NCBI GenBank assembly: GCA_963773315.1
Contig: CAVZAF010000006.1
Span: 62,001 to 126,000, forward strand
Origin: DATKAS01 sp963773315
Lineage (GTDB): Bacteria; Actinomycetota; Acidimicrobiia; Acidimicrobiales; DATKAS01
Reading direction: 5' to 3'
DNA: 64,000 nt
Program-made: the position numbers and the translations under genes
Shown: positions 18,461 through 26,550 of the stretch, piece by piece
Position numbering within the stretch: the stretch's first letter is position 1
How the letters are laid out: every line of letters begins with the position of its first letter
The notes under the pieces: generated by a model
What the model was told of the DNA's origin: nothing
What the model saw: the letters and a program-made list of their open reading frames with translations, nothing else
Database searches by the model: none

Positions 18461-19114
18461 ATGAGCCTCCGCCTGAACCTGACCGCGGACGAGGTGCTGA
18501 CCACCACCCGTTCGGTGCGCAAGCGACTCGACTTCGATCGCCCCGTCGAGCGCGCCGTGCTCGAGGAGTGCCTCGAGATCGCGATGCAAGCGCCCACCGG
18601 ATCGAACAGTCAGGGGTGGGCCTGGGTCGTCGTCGAGGATGCCGACAAGAAGAAGGCGATCGCCGACTACTACGGCAAGAACTTCGACCTCTACGCGAAC
18701 AGCCCGGCCCGGGCGCAGTTCAAAGAGGACGACCTCCGAGCGACGCAGGCCGACGGCGTCCGTTCATCGGCCACGTACCTTCGCGAGAACTTCCACCGCG
18801 TGCCGTTCATGGTCATCCCGGTAATCCGCGGTCGAGTCGCCAACGACGTGCCGGGTGCGACCTCGGCCGGCTTCTGGGGATCCATCCTTCCCGCAGCGTG
18901 GTCGCTCATGCTGGCGGCGCGCGAACGCGGCCTCGGCTCCGCGTGGACGACGCTGCACCTCCCCAACGAGAAGGAGGTCGCGGAGCTGCTCGGCATCCCC
19001 TACGACAAGTGGAGCCAAGCCGGCCTCTTCCCGATCGCGTACACGATCGGCACCGACTTCAAGCCCGCGAAGCGCCTCCCCCTCGACACCTTCGTCCACT
19101 GGGACACCTGGTAG
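18461..19114 (+). CDS. Nitroreductase family protein
   Basis: A 217-residue FMN-dependent nitroreductase-fold oxidoreductase. The N-terminus has TTRSVRKRLDFDRPV, the usual R-S-x-R FMN phosphate-binding segment, then APTGSNSQGWAWVVV. The middle carries SILPAAWSLMLAARERGLGSAW and the end LPIAYT-type sheet. Family substrates include nitroaromatics, quinones and enals; the physiological one is unknown. ATG 18461 gives the family N-terminus. The gene is divergent from the crotonase, and the 27-bp gap implies overlapping promoters. Confidence 0.85.
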   Translation: MSLRLNLTADEVLTTTRSVRKRLDFDRPVERAVLEECLEIAMQAPTGSNSQGWAWVVVEDADKKKAIADYYGKNFDLYANSPARAQFKEDDLRATQADGVRSSATYLRENFHRVPFMVIPVIRGRVANDVPGATSAGFWGSILPAAWSLMLAARERGLGSAWTTLHLPNEKEVAELLGIPYDKWSQAGLFPIAYTIGTDFKPAKRLPLDTFVHWDTW

Positions 19115-19201
19115 CCCCTCCCCCCGCGTTCCGGTTTCGATGACCCGCCAAAACTGGCCGGTTATGCGCGCGAGAAGGGTGGGGGGGTCGGTCGGGGTTG
19201 C

Positions 19202-19642
19202 CTACAGCGGGAAGATGAGGCTCGTCGGGATGAGGGCGGTGTCGTAGACGACCGTGAGCTCGGCGAAGCGGACTGCGCCGTCGTCGAGGGCGAGGCGGCC
19301 GAGGTAGCGGCCGGTCGAGAACACGCGGGTGTCGCCTTCGGGCGGCGTCTCGAACACGGCGTAGCTCGCCGTCACTGCGTTGGGCTCCGGCTCCCGGATC
19401 GCGCTCACGACGTGGCGCATCACACGCGGCGCGTACATCGAGAGCTCTTGGATCGAGCGGACGCGGTCCTCCATCATCGCCCGGCTCTCGCAGAGCATCA
19501 GCGCGAGCGGCAGGCCCCGGGTGAAGTTCTCGCGAGCGACAATGCGATAGGTCGCGTCCGACGCGAAGAACGACGGCCACTCGTCCAGGGGTCCTTCGTC
19601 GAGGACGTCCGCGTATGCCGCGAACAGGTCCGTGGGCGTCAC
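19202..19642 (-). CDS. SnoaL-like/ring-hydroxylating dioxygenase beta-type subunit
   Basis: A 146-residue small protein resembling the NTF2-like beta subunit of aromatic-ring-hydroxylating dioxygenases. It begins TPTDLFAAYADVLDEGPLDEWPSFF and contains the characteristic ARENFTRGLPLALMLCESRAMMEDRV segment, here quoted in part. The beta subunit normally shapes an alpha3beta3 hexamer. The GTG start overlaps the stop of the alpha-type gene in GTGA, so the two are translated together. It is the last gene of the gntR-alpha-beta operon. Confidence 0.8.
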   Translation of the reverse strand: MTPTDLFAAYADVLDEGPLDEWPSFFASDATYRIVARENFTRGLPLALMLCESRAMMEDRVRSIQELSMYAPRVMRHVVSAIREPEPNAVTASYAVFETPPEGDTRVFSTGRYLGRLALDDGAVRFAELTVVYDTALIPTSLIFPL

Positions 19643-20844
19643 AGGCCCATGACCTCGCGGTAGTACGAGTAGAAGGCACGGATCGCCGACTCGGTGACGA
19701 TGTGGTCGGCTCGCTCGGTGTCGCGGCCGCCCATCTCGACGAACGCCTCGGCGTCGGGATCGACCTCGGCGCCGAGCTGTGCAAGCCGCATCACCTCGCT
19801 GTCGTCGATCGACACGAGCCCGGAGGGGCCCATGAGGTTCGCCTGGCGGAGCCGCCGCGTGCGCATCTCGGGTTCCTCGCCGGCGTAGCCGAAGAACGTC
19901 CACATGAGGTCGAACTCACGCGGCCCGCGCGGCACGAGCTGGCGCATCGCCAACGTGTTCGACTGCTGCTGCACGATGAGGTTCGGCCACAGCGTCTGCA
20001 TGACGACCGTCGCCGAACCCGGGAACTCGCGCACCGGGTCGAGCAGCCGCGGGTCCTGCAGCTGCACGTCGCGGAACGAGCGCATCTCGCCCGTCGCCTC
20101 GCTCGAGGCCGCACCTCGTTCCGACACCAAGACGCTGTGCCGCCCGCACTCGTCCATCTCGGTGACGGACGGGTTGTCGGCCCGGAACAGGCCGAACGTC
20201 ACCAGGAAGACGTGCAGCAGCGACGCGTGGTACGGATCCTTGATGTTCTCGAACATCAGCTTCCAGTTCGCGGGCACGCGCTGGCGCATGTAACCGAGCA
20301 GCTCGAGGTCGCGTCCATCGAAGACGCGATCGAACCACCCGAGCATCGTCTCGCCGAGGTACGCCTCGAGAGCCGGCGGCGAGCCCAGCGACGCGAACAC
20401 CACACCGTGCCGCGTCGACACCGGCAACGACGAGAGCCCGTGATCTTCGAGCTCGAAGTCTTCGGGCATCCCGCCCATCCCCTTGACGCCCTTGCGGAAG
20501 GGCGCCGCGAGGAGGTTGCCCCCGAGGTCGTACACCCACTGGTGGTACGGGCACATGAGCTCATCCGCGTGACCGCTCGGCGCGCGACAGAACGCGACAC
20601 CGCGATGCGCGCAGCGGTTCAGGAACGCGCGCACCGAGCCGTCCGGTTGGCGCACGACGACGACCGGCTGCTCCCCGATCCAGGTCGACACGAAGTCGCC
20701 CGGAGACGCGATCTCGCATTCGAGCGCGACGTAGCTCCAGAACGGTCCCCCGAACACACGCTGCTGCTCGCGCGCGTACAGCTCAGGGTCTGAGTAGACC
20801 CAGTACGGGATGCGAGTGACGCCCTCCGCGGGCCACGCGCGCAT
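19639..20844 (-). CDS. Rieske non-heme iron oxygenase, alpha-type subunit
   Basis: A 401-residue oxygenase subunit. The Rieske [2Fe-2S] ligands are CAHRG (C-x-H) and CPYHQW (C-x2-H) near residues 73 and 93. The mononuclear iron site is NIKDPYHASLLHVF (D-x2-H-x4-H) near residue 210. Such enzymes hydroxylate aromatic or alicyclic rings using electrons from a ferredoxin and reductase, neither of which is encoded here. The gene is 12 bp downstream of the GntR regulator and overlaps the beta-type gene by 4 bp. The substrate is unknown. Confidence 0.88.
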   Translation of the reverse strand: MRAWPAEGVTRIPYWVYSDPELYAREQQRVFGGPFWSYVALECEIASPGDFVSTWIGEQPVVVVRQPDGSVRAFLNRCAHRGVAFCRAPSGHADELMCPYHQWVYDLGGNLLAAPFRKGVKGMGGMPEDFELEDHGLSSLPVSTRHGVVFASLGSPPALEAYLGETMLGWFDRVFDGRDLELLGYMRQRVPANWKLMFENIKDPYHASLLHVFLVTFGLFRADNPSVTEMDECGRHSVLVSERGAASSEATGEMRSFRDVQLQDPRLLDPVREFPGSATVVMQTLWPNLIVQQQSNTLAMRQLVPRGPREFDLMWTFFGYAGEEPEMRTRRLRQANLMGPSGLVSIDDSEVMRLAQLGAEVDPDAEAFVEMGGRDTERADHIVTESAIRAFYSYYREVMGL

Positions 20845-20856
20845 GTCCAGAGTCTG

Positions 20857-21570
20857 TCATTCGACCAGGCTGAGCCCCGTCGGCGACGGGAGGTCGACCA
20901 CGAACTCGGTGAGGTGCGCCGGGAAGACGTGCACGCTCAGCAGCACCGGGTTGCCGTCGAGGTCCCGCGTCACACGCTCGCACCGAAGCACCGGCGAGCC
21001 GACCGGCACCTCGAGCAGCTTCGCGTCGGCGGGCTCGGCCAATGCCGCGGCGATCGTCTGAGTCGCTCCACCGATCGTCACGGGCAGCAGCTCGTAGAAC
21101 GGGTGCGCTGCGACGTCCGCACGCGACAGCGACCCGCCCAGGTCGGCTGGGCACCAGACGGTCACGCGGGCGAAGGGCACCGCGTCTGCCAGGTTCAACC
21201 GCCGCACCCGAAGCACCTGCTCGACCCCGAGCACCTCCCGCACGTGCGCGTTCGCGGTCACGAAGCCGAAGTCGAGGATCTGGCGCTCGGCGACGACACC
21301 CCGCTCGGCGAGCTCGCGCTCGATCGTCGACAGCTGGGCAAGGTTCTGCCGGACACGATCCACCGCGACGAACCAGCCGAAGCCCTGCCGCGAGTCGACC
21401 AGGCCGGCCTCTCGCAGCGACTCGAGCGCGCGTCGGATCGTCACCCGCGACGCGTCGTAGGCGCGGGTGAGGTCGGCCTCGCTCGGCAGGAGTCCACCCG
21501 CAGCGAACTCACCCGACTCGACCCGGTGCGTCAGGTCTGCGGCAATCTCGCGGTAGCGGATCTCACGCAC
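20857..21570 (-). CDS. GntR family (HutC/UTRA) transcriptional regulator
   Basis: A 237-residue regulator. The winged helix spans about residues 5-70 and includes LLPSEADLTRAYDASRVTIR and ALESLREAGLV. The rest is a UTRA ligand-binding domain ending in HVFPAHLTEFVVDLPSPTG. It starts the operon encoding the Rieske oxygenase and so probably senses the oxygenase substrate or product. The GTG at 21570 has TATAGG only 5 nt upstream on the coding strand, so initiation may be leaderless. It is divergent from aconitase, 60 bp away. Confidence 0.87.
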   Translation of the reverse strand: MREIRYREIAADLTHRVESGEFAAGGLLPSEADLTRAYDASRVTIRRALESLREAGLVDSRQGFGWFVAVDRVRQNLAQLSTIERELAERGVVAERQILDFGFVTANAHVREVLGVEQVLRVRRLNLADAVPFARVTVWCPADLGGSLSRADVAAHPFYELLPVTIGGATQTIAAALAEPADAKLLEVPVGSPVLRCERVTRDLDGNPVLLSVHVFPAHLTEFVVDLPSPTGLSLVE

Positions 21571-21590
21571 TTGTCCTATACTTGTCTACA
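21570..21590. promoter_or_regulatory. CTTGTC direct repeats between gntR and aconitase
   Basis: CTTGTC occurs at 21570-21575 and again at 21581-21586, exactly 11 bp apart, with TATACT (21577-21582) between them as a possible -10 for the rightward aconitase gene. The first repeat overlaps the gntR start codon. The position fits an autoregulatory site for the GntR protein, but the repeat is short and the assignment is inference. Confidence 0.4.
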
Positions 21591-21630
21591 TCGCACTGAG
21601 CGTCAACCTGACGGACAACGGAGGCCCAGG

Positions 21631-23901
21631 ATGGCTGTGACTGCCCAGACGCCGATCGATCTCGTGAGCAGCGTGTACGCCACGCTTCCCGACCGGGCGG
21701 CGGTCGGCCGCAGACGCCTCGGCCGACCGTTGACGCTCGCCGAGAAGATCCTCGTGAACCACCTCCGAGATCCCGAGGAGCAAGACCTCCAACGCGGCCA
21801 CTCGTACGCCGACTTCCATCCCGATCGCGTCGCGATGCAAGACGCGACCGCGCAGATGGCGCTGCTGCAGTTCATGACCGCGGGCCTCGACACTGTCGCA
21901 GCACCGACGACGGTGCACTGCGACCACCTCATCCAGGCGAAGGAGGGCGCGGGCATCGACCTGAAGATCGCGCTCACGATGAACGACGAGGTCTACGACT
22001 TCCTCCGCACCGTGTCGGCTCGGTATGGCATCGGCTTCTGGAAGCCGGGCTCGGGGATCATCCACCAGGTCGTGCTCGAGAACTACGCGTTCCCCGGCGG
22101 GATGATGATCGGCACTGACAGCCACACGCCGAACGCGGGCGGCCTCGGGATGATCGCGATCGGCGTGGGCGGTGCCGACGCCGTCGACGTCATGACGGGC
22201 TTCCCGTTCAACGTGCGGTGGCCGAAGCTCATCGGTGTGCACCTCACGGGCGAGCTCTCGGGATGGTCGTCGCCGAAGGACGTGATCTTGAAGGTCGCCG
22301 AAGTGCTCACCGTCGAGGGCGGCACGGGCGCGATCGTCGAGTACTTCGGTCCCGGCGCGGACACGATCAGCGCGACCGGCAAGGGCACGATCTGCAACAT
22401 GGGCGCCGAGATCGGCGCGACCACCTCGCTCTTCGCGTACGACCCGAACATGGCCGCGTACCTGAAGGCCACTGGTCGCGAGGCGATCGCCGACGCTGCA
22501 AACGCGGTCGCGAGCGACCTGCGGCCCGACCCGGAGATCGAGTCCGACCCGAGCCGCTTCTTCGACCGAGTGGTCGAGATCGATCTGAACACGCTCGAGC
22601 CGCTGATCAACGGACCTCACACCCCCGACCTGGCACACAAGGTGAGCGAGATCGGCGCCGACGCGAAGGCGAACGACTGGCCGCTGCAGATCTCGTCCGC
22701 GCTCGTCGGCTCGTGCACGAACTCCTCGTACGAAGACATCACGCGTGCGGCTTCGATCGCTCGCCAAGCGTCGGCGAAGGGCCTCACCGCGAAGACGCAG
22801 CTGCTCGTCACGCCGGGGTCTGAGCAAGTGCGGGCGACGATCGAACGTGACGGCCTGCTTGCCGACCTCGAGGCCATCGGCGCCACCGTCCTCGCGAACG
22901 CGTGCGGCCCGTGCATCGGCCAGTGGGACCGCACCGACATGGACCCGAACACGCGCAACACGATCGTCAACTCGTACAACCGCAACTTCCCGAAGCGAAA
23001 CGACGGCAGCGCGAACACGCTCGCGTTCGTCACCTCGCCCGACACGGTCATCGCGTACGCGCTGGCCGGCACGCTCGACTTCAACCCCCTCACCGACACG
23101 CTGACGAACGACGAAGGCCAGCAGGTGAAGCTCGATCCGCCCGTCGGAGAGGTGCTGCCGGCCAAGGGCTACGACCCCGGCGAGAGCGGCTTCCTCGCGC
23201 CGCCCGAAGACGGTCCCAGCGTCCAGGTCGTCGTGAAGCCGGACTCGACGCGCCTGCAGCTGCTCGATCCCTTCCCCCGGTGGGACGGCAAGGACCTGAT
23301 CGACATGCCCGTCCTGATGAAGGCCAAGGGCAAGTGCACGACCGACCACATCTCCGCCGCAGGCAAGTGGCTCACGTACCGCGGCCACCTCGAGAACATC
23401 AGCGGCAACCTGTTCCTCGGTGTCGTGAACGCGTTCACCGGCGCGACTGGCGAAGGCAAGGACCAGGTCGACGGCTCGACGCGCTCCTTCCCCGACATCG
23501 CGAAGCACTATGCCGAATCGGATGTCGCGTGGTGTGCGGTCGGCGATCAGAACTACGGCGAGGGCTCGTCACGTGAGCACGCCGCGATGGAGCCGAGGTT
23601 CCGCAACGGTCGGGCGATCTTCGCTCGCAGCTTCGCCCGCATCCACGACACCAACTTGAAGAAGCAGGGCCTGCTGCCGCTGACGTTCGCCGATCCGGCG
23701 ACCTACGACGAGATCGGCGAAGACGATCGCATCTCGGTGCACGACCTCGCGTCACTTGCTCCCGACACGCCGGTGCGGTGCTCGATCAAGAAGCCCGACG
23801 GCTCGACGATCGAGTTCTTCTGCAACCACACGTTCTCGGACGAGCAGATCGAGTGGTTCAAGGCCGGGAGCGCACTCAACATCATCCGAGCGCGGCGCTA
23901 G
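21631..23901 (+). CDS. acn: Aconitate hydratase (mitochondrial-type)
   Basis: A 756-residue aconitase converting citrate to isocitrate through cis-aconitate. The 4Fe-4S ligands are the cysteine in GSCTNSSYED and the pair in ACGPCIGQW. The C-terminal swivel domain has GEGSSREHAAMEPRF with the catalytic serine region. Length and segments such as HCDHLIQAKEG resemble the mitochondrial-type aconitases (about 750-780 residues) rather than the roughly 900-residue AcnA common in actinobacteria. ATG 21631 is fixed by GGAGG at 21620-21624, six nt upstream. Citrate synthase and isocitrate dehydrogenase lie within the next 10 kb. Confidence 0.95.
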   Translation: MAVTAQTPIDLVSSVYATLPDRAAVGRRRLGRPLTLAEKILVNHLRDPEEQDLQRGHSYADFHPDRVAMQDATAQMALLQFMTAGLDTVAAPTTVHCDHLIQAKEGAGIDLKIALTMNDEVYDFLRTVSARYGIGFWKPGSGIIHQVVLENYAFPGGMMIGTDSHTPNAGGLGMIAIGVGGADAVDVMTGFPFNVRWPKLIGVHLTGELSGWSSPKDVILKVAEVLTVEGGTGAIVEYFGPGADTISATGKGTICNMGAEIGATTSLFAYDPNMAAYLKATGREAIADAANAVASDLRPDPEIESDPSRFFDRVVEIDLNTLEPLINGPHTPDLAHKVSEIGADAKANDWPLQISSALVGSCTNSSYEDITRAASIARQASAKGLTAKTQLLVTPGSEQVRATIERDGLLADLEAIGATVLANACGPCIGQWDRTDMDPNTRNTIVNSYNRNFPKRNDGSANTLAFVTSPDTVIAYALAGTLDFNPLTDTLTNDEGQQVKLDPPVGEVLPAKGYDPGESGFLAPPEDGPSVQVVVKPDSTRLQLLDPFPRWDGKDLIDMPVLMKAKGKCTTDHISAAGKWLTYRGHLENISGNLFLGVVNAFTGATGEGKDQVDGSTRSFPDIAKHYAESDVAWCAVGDQNYGEGSSREHAAMEPRFRNGRAIFARSFARIHDTNLKKQGLLPLTFADPATYDEIGEDDRISVHDLASLAPDTPVRCSIKKPDGSTIEFFCNHTFSDEQIEWFKAGSALNIIRARR

Positions 23902-23926
23902 TCCTCGTCGCCGTCCCCCGCTTCGC

Positions 23927-25351
23927 TTAGTCCGTGCCCGGTCTCCGCTGGGTCTCGCTCGTCGGGTCGCCCTTGTAGCCCGACGGATAGGTGAGGCGCA
24001 GCTCCTCGGCGGTCGGCTCGTGCTGCTCGCGCGCTTCGGCGGGCAGCAGCGCCATGATCGCCTCCATGATCCGCTCGGTGTCCTTGTCGATGTTCTTGTA
24101 CTTGAGCTCGACGGCAGGACCGACGCGTACGCGGATCGTGGGCGGGTTCGTCACGTTCAACACGTTCGGCAGCCGCGCGCTGCGCGGCCACACCTTCTCG
24201 GTGCCCCACAGCCCGACAGGGATCACCGGCACGCGCGTGGTGTGCGCGAGGCGGGCGGCTCCCCAACGACCCTTGAGCACCGGATCGAAGAACGCCGGCC
24301 CGCGCGGGATGGTGCCCTGCGGCATGATCGCGACGAGGTCGCCCGCGTCGAGCGCGGCGACCGCCGCCTTCAACGGCTCGTCCGAGCCGGTGCCTCGATC
24401 GACGCGGATGCCACCGAACGCCTTCGCGACCTGACCCACGACGGGGACGTCGAAGACCTCTTTCTTGCCGAGGAACCGCACGGGCCGGCCCGCCTTCGAG
24501 AACAGCATCGCCATCGCGGTGATGTCGAAGTAGCTGCGGTGGTTCGCCACGATGATGGCCGGACCGCGATTGGGGATGCGCTCGACGCCGGCGATGTCGA
24601 ACCGCGCGTACAGCACGAGCTCGGGCCGCGTGAACGCCATGGCCACTTGCTGCGGCTCGAAGCCGAGGAACTTCGGGACACCGTCAGGCACGTCGAGGTG
24701 AAGCGTAGGCCAGCGACGAGCCGACGCGACGAGCCGCAGCGCGGGGTCGGGATTCACCGCGAAGGGATGGCCCACCACCGAGAGGAGAGGCGTGTCGTAG
24801 ACGCTGTCGGAGTAGAAGTAGCTGCCCGCAAGGTCGACGCCGCGCTCGTCGGCCCACTTGCGCACGGCAGCGAGCTTGCCGTTGGCCCACACGAAGTTGC
24901 CGACGATCGTTCCGTTGTAGGTGCCGTCATCCGCCACGCCGTAGCGGGTCGCGACCACGTCGTCGAAGCCGAGCAGATCGGCGAGCGGTTTCACAAGGTC
25001 GTAGGGCGTCGTGGTGGCGAGCACGAGCAAACGCCCTTCGCTCCGATGCTCGTCGATGACCGCCCGAGCCCACGGTTGCACGAGGTCGAGCAGCACCACC
25101 GCGGCCGACTTGGCCGCCTCGTCCACGAGCGCCTGCCGCCACCCCCTCGCGACGTTCGCGGCCTGGCGAGCAAGCGCCATGCTCGGGAGCGTCTCCCCGA
25201 CGCGATTGAACAGCCCATAGAGCAACCCCTCGCCCGGGATCACGCGGCTCGACATCACCCCCGCCTCGCGGAGCGCCGCGCTGATGACCGGCCCGCTGGC
25301 TCCCGCGAGCAGGGTGCGGTCGAGGTCGAAGATCGCTGCGGTCTGGCCCAC
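23927..25351 (-). CDS. Fused HAD-IB phosphatase and PlsC-type acyltransferase
   Basis: A 474-residue two-domain protein like the mycobacterial SerB-PlsC fusions (Rv2483c type). The N-terminal HAD-IB domain has AAIFDLDRTLLAG and SYFYSDSVYDTPLL. The C-terminal acyltransferase has ANHRSYFD (HX4D) and MPQGTIPRG where the usual motif is FPEGTRS, so Glu is replaced by Gln. This suggests phosphatase and acyl-transfer steps in glycerolipid synthesis, but the combined reaction is unproven. GTG 25351 is preferred because TAAGGT lies 8 nt upstream and the HAD domain begins at once. The gene is convergent with aconitase, with 25 bp between. Confidence 0.85.
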   Translation of the reverse strand: MGQTAAIFDLDRTLLAGASGPVISAALREAGVMSSRVIPGEGLLYGLFNRVGETLPSMALARQAANVARGWRQALVDEAAKSAAVVLLDLVQPWARAVIDEHRSEGRLLVLATTTPYDLVKPLADLLGFDDVVATRYGVADDGTYNGTIVGNFVWANGKLAAVRKWADERGVDLAGSYFYSDSVYDTPLLSVVGHPFAVNPDPALRLVASARRWPTLHLDVPDGVPKFLGFEPQQVAMAFTRPELVLYARFDIAGVERIPNRGPAIIVANHRSYFDITAMAMLFSKAGRPVRFLGKKEVFDVPVVGQVAKAFGGIRVDRGTGSDEPLKAAVAALDAGDLVAIMPQGTIPRGPAFFDPVLKGRWGAARLAHTTRVPVIPVGLWGTEKVWPRSARLPNVLNVTNPPTIRVRVGPAVELKYKNIDKDTERIMEAIMALLPAEAREQHEPTAEELRLTYPSGYKGDPTSETQRRPGTD

Positions 25352-25387
25352 TGGTGCGCACCTTAGAGACAGGCGGGAAAACGGGAA

Positions 25388-25418
25388 AGGGCCGGCCCTT
25401 GGGGGGTTGGCCGGCCCT
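25388..25418. repeat. Strong G+C hairpin in the divergent intergenic region
   Basis: Arms AGGGCCGGCC (25388-25397) and GGCCGGCCCT (25409-25418) are perfect over 10 bp with an 11-nt loop containing six consecutive G. It lies upstream of the HAD-PlsC start and some 180 bp before the LysR gene. A terminator is unlikely between divergent genes. A protein-binding site or leader structure is possible. Confidence 0.5.
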
Positions 25419-25564
25419 CTCAACCTGGAGCCCTGCGGTGGGGGACCGCTTCGGTGGGCTCACATCGAGGTGGATCCGAGGGGGGGCTTGGTCCACTTCG
25501 ATCTTGTGACGGTCAGTATGCCGTTCGGTGACTTGATCTGTCCAATAGTTATCTCCGGTGATGC

Positions 25565-25583
25565 CCATCGCTTCAAGCGATGG
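25565..25583. promoter_or_regulatory. LysR-type box (T-N11-A) upstream of the LysR gene
   Basis: CCATCGCTTCAAGCGATGG is a perfect 9-1-9 palindrome. Its inner T25568 and A25580 give the textbook T-N11-A LysR recognition pattern. It ends 19 bp before the GTG start of the LysR gene and overlaps where its promoter should be (CACACT at 25591-25596), which suggests negative autoregulation. Confidence 0.75.
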
Positions 25584-25602
25584 CGGGTGGCACACTGGCG
25601 TC

Positions 25603-26526
25603 GTGGACGTCCGCCAGCTCCAGGCCCTCGTCGCGGTGGCCGAGCACGGCACGTTCTCTGGCGCGGCGAAGGCGTTGCACACCGTTCAGTCGAACGTCTC
25701 GGCCCATGTCGCCCACCTCGAACGCGAGCTCGACACGACCCTCGTCGACCGCCAGACCGGGCGGCTCACCGTCGAAGGCACTGCAGTCGTGGCGCGGGCC
25801 CGCAGGGTGCAGGCCGAGCTCGACTCGATCCGAGCCGACGTCGCCCGCCTCGGCACCGAGCTCAGCGGCGACGTGCGCTTCGGGGTCATCGGCACGACCG
25901 CCCGATGGCTCGTGGCCGGCCTCCTGGACGGCCTCCGCGAGAACCATCCTCGGATCCACACGGTCGTGGTCGAAGCGAGCACCACCTCGCTCTCGCTCCA
26001 GCTCCTTTCCGGGCACCTCGACCTCGCCGTCGTGAACCTGCCCGCCGACGACGTCGAGCTGACGACCGAACAGCTCTTCGAGGAAGACCTCGTGCTCGTC
26101 GCGCCGCAAGATCACCCCCTGGCTCGACGCGACCGGGTCACGCTCGCTCAGCTCGGCGAATACCCCCTGCTGCTGAGCGCTCCCGGCACCGCGCTCCGCG
26201 ACGAGCTCGAGGTGCAAGCGGCCCGGGCCGGAGTGCGGCTGCAGGCCCAGGCCGAGCTCGACGGCGTGCGTCTCGCCGCGTCGCTCGCGTTCCAAGGGTT
26301 CGGGGCTGCCGTGCTACCGGCAACGGCGGTGCCGGCGTACCTCACGGGCACCTGGAAGCGGCTGCCAGTGCGGGGTCTCGCTCGCCGGAGCGTCGGCCTC
26401 GCCTATCGGCGCCGCGGCATGCTCACGCCCCAGGCCCAAGGAGTCGCTGACATCGTGCGAGGAGTCGTGCGAGCCGAGGCGACGGACCAGCCGGGCCTCC
26501 ACCTCGCCCTCCCCGCACCGGGCTGA
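25603..26526 (+). CDS. LysR family transcriptional regulator
   Basis: A 307-residue LysR protein. The N-terminal helix-turn-helix reads VRQLQALVAVAEHGTFSGAA, then KALHTVQSNVSAHVAHLE. The remainder is the two-lobed periplasmic-binding-like effector domain. GTG 25603 is chosen over the upstream ATG because the family N-terminus begins there and CACACT lies 6 nt upstream. The carboxyltransferase gene begins 24 bp after its stop on the same strand and may be its target, though that gene has its own -10 box. The effector is unknown. Confidence 0.9.
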   Translation: MDVRQLQALVAVAEHGTFSGAAKALHTVQSNVSAHVAHLERELDTTLVDRQTGRLTVEGTAVVARARRVQAELDSIRADVARLGTELSGDVRFGVIGTTARWLVAGLLDGLRENHPRIHTVVVEASTTSLSLQLLSGHLDLAVVNLPADDVELTTEQLFEEDLVLVAPQDHPLARRDRVTLAQLGEYPLLLSAPGTALRDELEVQAARAGVRLQAQAELDGVRLAASLAFQGFGAAVLPATAVPAYLTGTWKRLPVRGLARRSVGLAYRRRGMLTPQAQGVADIVRGVVRAEATDQPGLHLALPAPG

Positions 26527-26550
26527 CCGAAACGGTCGTAACTTCAGGTC

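Noticed and set aside
20914..21630. Upstream in-frame extension of aconitase
   Set aside because: It runs antisense through gntR, and GGAGG plus the family N-terminus place the real start at ATG 21631.
25388..25418. Intrinsic terminator
   Set aside because: The hairpin is strong but lies between divergent genes and has no T tract, so termination of either gene there makes no sense.
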